NCBI GenBank assembly: GCA_964542875.1 | Contig: CAZIWA010000203.1 | Span: 1 to 5,810 of the forward strand | Direction: 5' to 3' | Length of the DNA stretch: 5,810 nt | Source: CAZGOM01 sp964542875 | Lineage (GTDB): Bacteria; Planctomycetota; Phycisphaerae; Phycisphaerales; Phycisphaeraceae | Shown here: positions 1 through 5,002 of the stretch, piece after piece | How the letters are laid out: the number at the start of each line of letters is the position of its first letter | How positions within the stretch are numbered: the stretch's first letter is position 1 | The notes under the pieces: generated by a model | What the model saw: only the letters and a program-made list of their open reading frames with translations | Told to the model about the DNA's origin: nothing | The model's database searches: none | Position numbers and translations under genes: made by a program

Positions 1-284
1 GGGAGGTCTTTGACCTTGGCATCGACCTTGGCGAAACGGCCCAGGTAGGTGATGCGGACGATGTCTTCCTTGACGACTTGAGGGTCGTAAGGCTGGCCGG
101 CCTGCTGGCGGACCTGATTCAGCACGAGCTGGACGGGAACCTGGTTTGCGCCCTGGACCTGAACGGCGGAGACGGGGCGGCCGGTGGCCTCCACCCCCTG
201 CGCGTGCGCCGGGCTTATGCACAGCCACAGGCACATGAGTACCAGGGGGGCAATGAACCAGTATCTCCAGGCGCTAGCGGACAA
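1..284 (-). CDS. bamA: Outer membrane protein assembly factor BamA (Omp85), N-terminal part, cut by window edge
   Basis: BamA inserts beta-barrel proteins into the outer membrane; its periplasmic POTRA domains receive substrates and lipoprotein partners. Reading the minus strand gives about 94 residues: a signal peptide (basic/aromatic start, hydrophobic core FIAPLVLMCLWLC, cleavage site AHA|Q), then a first POTRA domain. The POTRA signature is clear: a strand VSAVQVQGANQV, then the helix region LVLNQVRQQAGQPYDPQ, VVKEDIVRI and YLGRFAKVDAKV. This resembles the family pattern of 'v.G...v....i...i....G..y....l..d...l...G.F..v.v'. No ATG lies before the hydrophobic core. I chose TTG at 284-282 because GGAG (complement of 292-295) sits seven bases upstream and the choice gives a complete signal peptide. 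An in-frame ATG inside the hydrophobic core would leave a very short one. The rest of the POTRA array and the barrel lie left of base 1. Another Omp85 member remains possible. Confidence 0.75.
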   Translation of the reverse strand, partial: MSASAWRYWFIAPLVLMCLWLCISPAHAQGVEATGRPVSAVQVQGANQVPVQLVLNQVRQQAGQPYDPQVVKEDIVRITYLGRFAKVDAKVKDL

Positions 285-411
285 CGAGAGACTCCGGGTT
301 AACAAAACAGAACGGGACAGTTTAGCGGGTCTAGGACTGTGGGCAACAAGGCGGGAAAGTGGGTTTTATGTTTAGGGCACAAAGATGTGGACGAAAGAAT
401 GTGAAAATCCG

Positions 412-441
412 TTGGACCGTTGCGGGAAGAAGACATATAAA
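412..441 (+). promoter_or_regulatory. Possible promoter for the GT87 gene, near-leaderless geometry
   Basis: TTGGAC (412-417) and TATAAA (436-441) are separated by 18 bases. The -10 matches the sigma70 consensus at five of six positions; the -35 matches only the first three. Transcription would start close to 448, the preferred ATG, which would give a leaderless or nearly leaderless message. This is pattern matching only. Confidence 0.3.
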
Positions 442-447
442 GACCCG

Positions 448-1920
448 ATGACCCAACCCCAGCCGGATTCAAGCCCTGTCAAGCCGCCTTGGTATGACAC
501 CGCTGGGTTTAGATGGGTGATGATGACGGGGATTTTGCTGCTGATCATCGGGAAGTGTGTCCAACTGCTGGTGTTTAAGACCAGCGGGCAGGATTTTGAA
601 TGGCACTTGCGGCTGGGACAGACCGTGCTGGACGGGACGCCTTATGTAATGCCCGATGGAACGGGGATCGGCGACCATTACCTGCCGGGACGGGTGCTGA
701 TCGACGCGGTGCTGGAGCTGTTGGGCCTTAAAGGCGCCCAGGCCCTGAGCCTGGGGATGACATTGCTGGGGCTGTGGGTGATCGTGCGGCTGTGGGGGGA
801 AATGGCCGACGGGGCGGCACGGGTGGGCAAGGGCGTGCATCTGGCGGGGGTTGTGCTGGGCTTTGTGCTGCTGGCGCCATGGGTGGTGCGGGATTTTGAT
901 GAAGCAGGGCTGCAATTTCAGCTTTTGACGATGTTGACGCTGGCCGGATGGTGCGTTTACCGGGGCAAGAGCGTGGCGGCAGGGGTGTGGCTGGCGCTGG
1001 CCATCAGCTTTAAAAGCACGCCGGTGCTGTTTCTGCCGTTACTGCTGTACAAGCGACAGTGGGCGGCAGCGGGGGCGACGGTGGTGTTTTTAATCGTTTT
1101 CAACGTGCTGGTGCCGGGAATCATCTGGGGGCCGGAGAAAACCCAGCACGCGTTGGGCAAATATTGGGAGCGGGTGACGGCGCTGTCTAAGAATACGGAT
1201 CCATCAGAGAACGGGATTGAACCGCCGAAGCATCAGAATCAGAGCTTGCCGTTTGCGATTACCCGGTATCTGCAGACGTACCCGGTGGGGCATCCGTTGT
1301 TTTTCCATGAGAAGTTCAACGGGGATTTCGCCAATCAGAAAGAAACGGCCGCGACGGACCCGGCGCTGGGCCGGCCTCACTGGGGGTTTGTGCAGTTCCT
1401 GGATCTGGACGACAAGACGGTGAAGCGGGTGATCAGGGGTGTGCTGGCGATGATCGCGCTGGCGCTGGCGTGGCGCATGAGAAAGCGATGGGGGAGCGCG
1501 GCGGAGACGGCCTGGGAAGGAGCCGCGGCAGAGCAGAAGGATGAGCCTTCGGGCCTCCGCAAGAAGGCCGGGAAGACGAGCGCGCTGGCCCCGGAATGGG
1601 CGGTGGCGTGCGCGTTTGCGGCGCTGATGTCCCCTTTGACGTGGCTGCACCACTTTGTGCTGATGCTGCCTTGCGCGTACCTGGCGGTGCGGGACCTGCT
1701 TCGCGAGCCGCAAGGCCGAAGGTGGCGCTGGGTGGCGATGGGCGTGGTGGTGGTGTGCGTGTGGGTGCTGCAGCGAGACCCTTTGCCCAAGCAACTGGCG
1801 GTGCTTTCCATGTCGTACCACGAGGATGTGCTGGCGTGCCTGCTGCTGGTGGTGCTGGCGCTGACGGTGAAGGAAGGGCTTGATGCAGGGCCGGAAAAGG
1901 CGAGACTAATCAAGAGTTAG
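448..1920 (+). CDS. Glycosyltransferase family 87 (DUF2029-type) integral membrane protein
   Basis: GT87 enzymes are polytopic GT-C glycosyltransferases that move a sugar, typically mannose, from a polyprenyl-phosphate donor to an acceptor on the outer face of the inner membrane. The 490-residue protein has about ten hydrophobic segments (near 25-43, 95-114, 130-147, 155-171, 177-200, 207-226, 330-343, 382-398, 402-416, 428-443, 460-474). Family-like landmarks are the first-loop pattern SGQDFEWHLRLGQ...LDGTPY, with D49 as the candidate catalytic aspartate, then NQSLPFAITRYL (264-275) and SPLTWLHHF (395-403). A charged stretch at 344-379 separates the later membrane segments. ATG 385 is in frame with AGGG seven bases upstream and would add 21 residues. 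I prefer 448 because those extra codons have lower third-position GC and a promoter-like TATAAA ends just before 448. The stop overlaps the stop of the convergent neighbour. Donor and acceptor are not predictable; the family call is firm. Confidence 0.8.
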   Translation: MTQPQPDSSPVKPPWYDTAGFRWVMMTGILLLIIGKCVQLLVFKTSGQDFEWHLRLGQTVLDGTPYVMPDGTGIGDHYLPGRVLIDAVLELLGLKGAQALSLGMTLLGLWVIVRLWGEMADGAARVGKGVHLAGVVLGFVLLAPWVVRDFDEAGLQFQLLTMLTLAGWCVYRGKSVAAGVWLALAISFKSTPVLFLPLLLYKRQWAAAGATVVFLIVFNVLVPGIIWGPEKTQHALGKYWERVTALSKNTDPSENGIEPPKHQNQSLPFAITRYLQTYPVGHPLFFHEKFNGDFANQKETAATDPALGRPHWGFVQFLDLDDKTVKRVIRGVLAMIALALAWRMRKRWGSAAETAWEGAAAEQKDEPSGLRKKAGKTSALAPEWAVACAFAALMSPLTWLHHFVLMLPCAYLAVRDLLREPQGRRWRWVAMGVVVVCVWVLQRDPLPKQLAVLSMSYHEDVLACLLLVVLALTVKEGLDAGPEKARLIKS

Positions 1921-2291
1921 GGTTGCGGGGCGAAGCGCGCGACGAGGCTGGGGAGCTGGCCGGTGAAAGCGCCGCGGGGCATGACAAAGTCAGCGCCTTT
2001 GTCTCTGGCGGCCTGGAGGAGCTCTGTGGCGACGTGTGCGCCGAAGGCGATGACGGGGACTTTGGCGTCGTGCGCCTTGGCTGCGGTGATGAGGGCGAGG
2101 GCGTCGTCGCCCAGGTCAAGATCAACCATGACGCAGGTGACTGGGAGATTGGTTTTGCCGTCGTCGACCCGGGCGAGACGGTTTTGGAGCATTTGGACGT
2201 TTCGCGCGGGGCGGCTGGGGACCTTGGAATCGTCACAGACTGAGCGGATGCGGGTGGAGAAGAGGAGGTCTGCGCAGCAGTAGACGATCAT
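1917..2291 (-). CDS. Small degenerate receiver-like (CheY-fold) protein
   Basis: This 124-residue single-domain protein follows the alternating strand/helix pattern of response-regulator receivers. Visible elements are an N-terminal strand IVYCCADLLFS, a central strand TCVMVDLDLGDDAL with D57 at the usual phospho-acceptor place, the strand VPVIAFGAH, the helix TELLQAARDKG and the closing ADFVMPRGAF. The key residues are eroded: the first strand carries one aspartate (D8) rather than an acidic pair, the Ser/Thr normally ending strand four is not visible, and the invariant lysine before the last helix is arginine (R106, MPRG instead of LPKP). It may therefore be a phosphorylation-independent docking protein rather than a classic switch. 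No output domain and no histidine kinase are present nearby. ATG 2291 has no Shine-Dalgarno; a TATTAT box (complement of 2303-2308) lies 11 bases upstream. Third-position GC is high, which supports real coding. The fold assignment is by eye. Confidence 0.6.
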   Translation of the reverse strand: MIVYCCADLLFSTRIRSVCDDSKVPSRPARNVQMLQNRLARVDDGKTNLPVTCVMVDLDLGDDALALITAAKAHDAKVPVIAFGAHVATELLQAARDKGADFVMPRGAFTGQLPSLVARFAPQP

Positions 2292-2330
2292 GTGTGAGTC
2301 CGATAATACGGTAGGGTGTACAGCGGGGAG

Positions 2331-2339
2331 TTATCCACA
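2331..2339 (+). promoter_or_regulatory. DnaA-box consensus match
   Basis: TTATCCACA matches the classic DnaA-binding consensus at all nine positions. A weaker 7-of-9 match, TAATCCACG, lies in the same orientation at 2348-2356. Both sit between the divergent receiver-like gene and the lexA unit, where DnaA could affect either promoter. Binding is not shown, and a single 9-mer can occur by chance. Confidence 0.35.
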
Positions 2340-2362
2340 GACACGTATAATCCACGATATTT

Positions 2363-2372
2363 CAACATGTTG
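2363..2372. promoter_or_regulatory. 10-bp perfect palindrome upstream of the lexA-unit promoter
   Basis: CAACATGTTG is its own reverse complement and ends nine bases before the putative -35 box. It is a plausible operator for a dimeric regulator, possibly LexA itself. It matches none of the well-known LexA motifs that I can recall (the CTGT-N8-ACAG or GAAC-N4-GTTC types). Confidence 0.3.
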
Positions 2373-2381
2373 CAATTGTGC

Positions 2382-2411
2382 TTGACGTTCGGGTTTCGGT
2401 TAGGCTAACAT
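2382..2411 (+). promoter_or_regulatory. Putative sigma70-like promoter of the 2542/lexA unit
   Basis: TTGACG (2382-2387, five of six consensus) is followed after 18 bases by TAACAT (2406-2411, four of six). Transcription would begin near 2418, giving a leader of about 125 bases. CATAAT at 2409-2414 is a better -10 hexamer but would need a 21-base spacer. A dyad AGATT-N5-AATCT (2422-2436) lies immediately downstream, where a bound repressor would block polymerase. Confidence 0.45.
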
Positions 2412-2487
2412 AATCCGTACGAGATTTGAAGAATCTTTGCAGTCAATCGTGTCAGAACGTCGAAATGAATGGTGTGAGGCAAATGTT

Positions 2488-2507
2488 CGGCCCTATCAAT
2501 GGGGCCG
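2488..2507 (+). promoter_or_regulatory. Stem-loop in the leader just before the ribosome-binding site
   Basis: CGGCCC (2488-2493) pairs with GGGCCG (2502-2507) across an eight-base loop. The structure ends about 20 bases before the AAGGAGGT ribosome-binding site at 2528-2535. There is no T-run, so it is not a terminator. It could stabilise the message or affect initiation. Confidence 0.3.
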
Positions 2508-2541
2508 GCAAGAGCCCAAGCCCCAATAAGGAGGTAGAGCC

Positions 2542-3249
2542 ATGACGACCTTTACGAACAACTCGGCCAGCCAGGACACCTTGGTGATTCTTGGGCCCGG
2601 CGGAGACTATCTGACTCAGACGCGTGCGCAGGGCAGGCAACTGGTGCAGGCGCCGGCGAGCTGGGATTCGATCCGGAGCGTGGTGACGAACCGGTCTGAC
2701 GTGCCGATGGGCCGCAGGGCTGTGCGGTCTGTGGCGGACGCGGGCATGCTTTCCCTGGCTTCTTACGAGGTGATGGGGGAATCGGGCTCGCAGACGATGG
2801 CGACCGAAGAGGCTTCGGATCTTTGCACGGCGCTGGCCGGCGAGATCGGCCAGGGGCTGCGCAACTCCAAGATGTGGTTTCGGTCGATGGCCGAATCATT
2901 GTTTGGCAAGGCTGTGAAGATGCCTGCGGATGCGCATGAAGAAGTGCATGTGGAATTTGAATCTGAAACAAACGGGCTTTTGCCTGAAGTCAATCGGCCG
3001 CCTGTGATGGGCGGTCTGGAGGAGTGCCATGAATCTCACACCCAAGCAGCTCAACATTCTGACCAAGATTCGAGACATCCGGATCACACGGGGGTATTCG
3101 CCCAGTTTGCAGGAACTGGCCGACGCCATGGGGGTCAGCAAAGTCACGATCTTCGAACACGTCGAAGCGCTCATCAAAAAGGGCGCGCTGCAGCGCAAGC
3201 CCAACAAGGCACGCTCTTTGGAACTGAGTCAGGACCTCAAGCTGCCTGA
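2542..3249 (+). CDS. Unrecognised soluble protein, first gene of the lexA unit, overlapping lexA
   Basis: I do not recognise this 235-residue product. It starts at ATG 2542 behind AAGGAGGT (2528-2535, six-base spacing), the strongest ribosome-binding site in the window, so initiation is well supported. Residues 1-162 have strong codon bias. They begin with a Thr/Asn/Ser-rich stretch and TLVILGPGGDYL, continue with a central helical-looking part (VRSVADAGMLSLASYEVMGE, ASDLCTALAGEIGQGLRNSK) and end in an acidic segment near 140-155. There is no signal peptide or membrane segment. From base 3029 the frame runs 221 bp inside lexA; the resulting tail is rich in His, Gln and Arg, has poor codon bias and looks like lexA read out of frame. 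The ancestral stop was therefore probably near the lexA start and has been lost or frameshifted, although a true overlap is possible. Position before lexA suggests SOS control; a role as damage effector or checkpoint factor is inference only. Confidence 0.55.
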   Translation: MTTFTNNSASQDTLVILGPGGDYLTQTRAQGRQLVQAPASWDSIRSVVTNRSDVPMGRRAVRSVADAGMLSLASYEVMGESGSQTMATEEASDLCTALAGEIGQGLRNSKMWFRSMAESLFGKAVKMPADAHEEVHVEFESETNGLLPEVNRPPVMGGLEECHESHTQAAQHSDQDSRHPDHTGVFAQFAGTGRRHGGQQSHDLRTRRSAHQKGRAAAQAQQGTLFGTESGPQAA

Positions 3250-3673
3250 TGAAGAGCGCCGGTCGCGGATCCCGCTGGTGGGGTCGATCGCGGCGGGTAC
3301 GCCCATCGAGGCGGTGGAGAACCGTGAGTCATTGGACCTGGAGGCGCTGTTTACCGGCCCCGGGCATACGAGCTTCTCCGACGACTTCAAGTCAGACGGC
3401 CCCAATACCTTCGCACTGAGGGTGCGCGGGGACTCGATGATTGACGCGCACATTCAGGAGAATGATTACGCGATCATCAAGCGCCAGAACACGGCGCGCA
3501 ATGGGCAGATCGTGGTGGCACTGCTTGAAGAGACTGGCGAAGCGACGCTCAAGTTCTATTTCAAAGAGAAGGACCATATCCGGCTTCAGCCGGCCAACAC
3601 CAAGTATGAGCCGATCATTGTGCCGGCCTGCATGATCCAGGGCATTTTGGTGGGCGTGGTGCGGGCGTATTGA
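3029..3673 (+). CDS. lexA: LexA, SOS-response transcriptional repressor and self-cleaving S24 peptidase
   Basis: LexA dimers repress DNA-damage genes; RecA filaments on single-stranded DNA trigger self-cleavage and derepression. The 214-residue protein has both expected domains. The N-terminal winged helix-turn-helix (about 1-66) contains LTPKQLNILTKIRD, RGYSPSLQELADAMGVSK and the recognition-helix region TIFEHVEALIKKGAL. The C-terminal S24 peptidase follows a linker and starts at IPLVGSIAAGTP, with the scissile Ala89-Gly90. The catalytic serine is S136 in RVRGDSM and the catalytic lysine is K175 in EATLKFYF, so the protein should be competent for autocleavage. GGAGGAG (3018-3024) lies four bases before the ATG, so lexA can be initiated independently of the overlapping upstream frame. 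Length is slightly above the usual 200 or so, with the extra residues mostly in the linker. LexA normally represses its own operon, which would place the upstream gene under SOS control; no canonical SOS box is recognisable. The identification is secure. Confidence 0.94.
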   Translation: MNLTPKQLNILTKIRDIRITRGYSPSLQELADAMGVSKVTIFEHVEALIKKGALQRKPNKARSLELSQDLKLPDEERRSRIPLVGSIAAGTPIEAVENRESLDLEALFTGPGHTSFSDDFKSDGPNTFALRVRGDSMIDAHIQENDYAIIKRQNTARNGQIVVALLEETGEATLKFYFKEKDHIRLQPANTKYEPIIVPACMIQGILVGVVRAY

Positions 3674-3745
3674 GGTTTGGCTGTCTGGGGGCGCCGGACT
3701 TTTGAGGGTATTTAGGCTGGCGGGTCCGATTCATGAAGATTTTAG

Positions 3746-3791
3746 CCCCGGGTGAAGCATGAATGCGTGCTTCACCCGGGGTTTGTTTTTT
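3746..3791 (+). terminator. Strong intrinsic terminator after lexA
   Basis: CCCCGGGTGAAGCA (3746-3759) is perfectly complementary to 3768-3781, giving a 14-bp GC-rich stem. Two further inner pairs would leave a tetraloop. The run TTTGTTTTTT (3782-3791) follows directly. It lies 73 bases after the lexA stop and should end the lexA transcript, isolating modB from it. Confidence 0.92.
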
Positions 3792-3916
3792 GTGGGATGA
3801 AGTTTGAGGCGAAGAGGTTTTAAAAGTCGATCCATTACAAGCTGGATGGCTGGACGTGGGTGAGCGCGAGAGCATCAATTTCGACAAAGCAATTTCCAAT
3901 ACAAGAGACGAAGACA

Positions 3917-3945
3917 TTTTCAGCCTCCATCGAGGGTGCTGAAAA
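3917..3945. repeat. 8-bp inverted repeat with nested short dyad
   Basis: TTTTCAGC (3917-3924) and GCTGAAAA (3938-3945) are perfect inverted copies. Inside the 13-base interval, CTC and GAG (3925-3927 and 3932-3934) can extend the stem with a small bulge around a CATC loop. Neither strand continues into a terminator-like T-run. Function is unknown. Confidence 0.4.
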
Positions 3946-3970
3946 CAAGAGAGGATCAAAAAATCGTTGT

Positions 3971-4006
3971 CCGGGGGGCTGCGCTCGAAGACTTGCTGGC
4001 CTCCGG
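3971..4006. repeat. REP-like GC-rich element, copy A
   Basis: This stretch begins CCGGGGGGC, contains the 15-mer GGGCTGCGCTCGAAG (3976-3990) and closes with GCCTCCGG, so its ends are partly complementary. The 15-mer recurs exactly at 5729-5743 in a similarly sized, similarly bounded element. An intergenic location, dyad ends and a conserved core are what one expects of repetitive extragenic palindromes. Confidence 0.45.
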
Positions 4007-4149
4007 CTACAGCTGATCGCACTGCTGGGGCGCAGACCGATGTCGATGCGCAAACGCCAAAACATATGAGAGGGGATGATGCCTGAATGGAGTGAAGAAG
4101 CGGGTGATTGGCTAAAGTGAGTCGGTTGGCTGGCTAAGTGAAGGCTCCC

Positions 4150-4827
4150 ATGCAGGATTGGTCGGAGAGTTTGGGTGCTTTGTGGGTGTCGCTGGGCGTG
4201 ACGCTTGGTGCGGTGGTGTTGATTTGCGTGGTTGGGGTCCCGCTGGCGTATGTGATGTCGCATGCGAGGTTTCGGGGCAAGAGCGTGGTGGAGGCGTTGC
4301 TGGTGCTGCCGTTGGTGCTGCCGCCTACGGTGGTGGGGTATGGGATGATCATGCTGCTGGGGTCGCGGGGGGTGCTGGGGCAGTATTTGAAGGAGTGGAC
4401 GGGGTATTCGGTGATGTTTCGGCCCGAGGGGGCTGTGCTGGCGGCGGCGGCGGTGGCGCTGCCGATGTTTTATCTTCCGGCTCGGGCAGCATTTGCGGGA
4501 GTGGACCGGTCGTTGGAAGAGGCCGGGCGGTCGCTGGGGGCGTCGCGTGGACGGGTGTTTTGGCGGATCACGCTGCCGCTTGCGTTGCGGGGGCTGATGA
4601 GCGGGCTGGTGCTGGCGTTTGCCCGGGGGCTTGGAGAGTTTGGGGCGACGCTGATGGTGTTTGGCTGGCAGCCGGGGAAGCAGACGCTGCCGATCGTGAT
4701 TTATGCCAAGTATGAGCAGGGGGAACTGGCTGGGGCGTTTCCCGCAGCGGTGATGCTGACTGTGCTGTCGCTGGTGCTGGTGGGGGCCTATAACCGGTCA
4801 GGGCTGGGGCAGCAGAGGCGGGGGTAG
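4150..4827 (+). CDS. modB: Molybdate ABC transporter permease ModB
   Basis: ModB is the inner-membrane channel of the ModABC importer: ModA delivers molybdate from the periplasm, ModC hydrolyses ATP. The 225-residue product matches the family from end to end. It has an N-terminal membrane segment (11-35), the ModB-typical LPLVLPPTVVGYG (53-65) with LLGSRGVLG, the block GAVLAAAAVALP, and the EAA cytoplasmic loop EEAGRSLGASRG...ITLP (123-143) that docks onto ModC. After that come AFARGLGEFGATLMV (156-170) and a last membrane segment (about 198-213). Length is usual for the family. ATG 4150 is preferred because GAAGG (4140-4144) lies five bases before it; an in-frame GTG at 4138 directly after a TAA would add four residues. 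No modA or modC flanks it: lexA with its terminator lies upstream, and a repeat-rich gap plus an epimerase downstream. The partners must be encoded elsewhere or the gene is a relocated orphan. A tungstate permease is less likely. Confidence 0.9.
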   Translation: MQDWSESLGALWVSLGVTLGAVVLICVVGVPLAYVMSHARFRGKSVVEALLVLPLVLPPTVVGYGMIMLLGSRGVLGQYLKEWTGYSVMFRPEGAVLAAAAVALPMFYLPARAAFAGVDRSLEEAGRSLGASRGRVFWRITLPLALRGLMSGLVLAFARGLGEFGATLMVFGWQPGKQTLPIVIYAKYEQGELAGAFPAAVMLTVLSLVLVGAYNRSGLGQQRRG

Positions 4828-4831
4828 TGGA

Positions 4832-4875
4832 CAGGGTAAAAGCCTTTGGGGTATTTGTCGGCACATGCACTCGGG
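4832..4875 (+). repeat. 44-bp direct repeat, copy 1
   Basis: This segment matches 5767-5810 at 42 of 44 positions; the differences are at 4844/5779 (C/A) and 4871/5806 (T/C). It starts five bases after the modB stop. One frame is open in both copies and reads VKAFGVFVGTCTR; both differences fall on third codon positions of that frame and are silent. Here the frame could start at GTG 4827, overlapping the modB stop, and ends at 4931 after only 34 codons. Confidence 0.85.
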
Positions 4876-4902
4876 GTATCGGGTTTTCGGGTTATCGGGG
4901 GG
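4873..4902 (+). repeat. G-rich 8-bp tandem array with G-quadruplex potential
   Basis: Three near-identical octamers, TATCGGGT, TTTCGGGT and TATCGGGG (4877-4900), follow a GGGG. The G-runs at 4873-4876, 4881-4883, 4889-4891 and 4897-4902 are separated by 4, 5 and 5 bases, which satisfies the usual four-tract quadruplex rule on the plus strand. It directly abuts the 44-bp repeat. Confidence 0.55.
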
Positions 4903-4973
4903 CTTCGATAAGTTCATGTCACTCAAGGTGAATGCCATTTTGCGGCATGATTCCCCTTTGGGTTCCTCAGGAC

Positions 4974-5002
4974 ACCCGACAACCCGTCACCCGTCACCCG
5001 GC
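4974..5002 (-). repeat. C-rich heptamer array, quadruplex-capable on the minus strand
   Basis: ACCCGAC, ACCCGTC, ACCCGTC and ACCCGGC follow one another, with one extra A after the first. The CCC tracts at 4975-4977, 4983-4985, 4990-4992 and 4997-4999 give four minus-strand GGG tracts with loops of 4, 4 and 5 bases. It is a roughly mirrored counterpart, 71 bases further on, of the plus-strand array. Confidence 0.5.

Larger units (their letters stand above)
3792..4149. other. Intergenic region between the lexA terminator and modB
   Basis: I see no convincing gene here. Contents are an 8-bp inverted repeat (3917-3945), a REP-like element (3971-4006) and a 14-codon open frame (4076-4120) whose GAGGGG is too close to its ATG to act as a ribosome-binding site. 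On the minus strand, 4065-3835 is open for 76 codons, but it crosses the REP-like element and its codon use is mixed, so at most it is a decayed gene fragment. No clear promoter for modB was found. Confidence 0.5.

Noticed and set aside
215..223. TTATGCACA, a DnaA-box variant
   Set aside because: It lies inside the bamA signal-peptide codons with no second box nearby; most likely chance.
469..1913. Long minus-strand open frames opposite the GT87 gene
   Set aside because: They are His/Gln/Pro/Arg-rich shadows created by the strong codon bias of the real gene, which has clear family motifs.
1923..2283. Plus-strand and second minus-strand frames across the receiver-like gene
   Set aside because: Low-complexity composition and no ribosome-binding sites; the frame ending at 1917 shows the receiver pattern.
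2552..3207. Minus-strand frames opposite the 2542 gene and lexA
   Set aside because: Ser/Pro-rich antisense shadows without start signals.
3615..4022. Minus-strand 135-codon frame crossing the lexA terminator
   Set aside because: It runs through the perfect terminator stem and the end of lexA, and its composition is not protein-like.
4158..4870. Alternative frames on both strands within modB
   Set aside because: Gly/Ala/Val-rich or Pro/Ser-rich shadows; ModB is identified from end to end in its own frame.
4932..4948. ATGCC/GGCAT dyad as a modB terminator
   Set aside because: Only a five-pair stem with no T-run after it.
4974..5002. CRISPR-like short repeats
   Set aside because: Units of seven bases with no spacers; simple tandem repeat.
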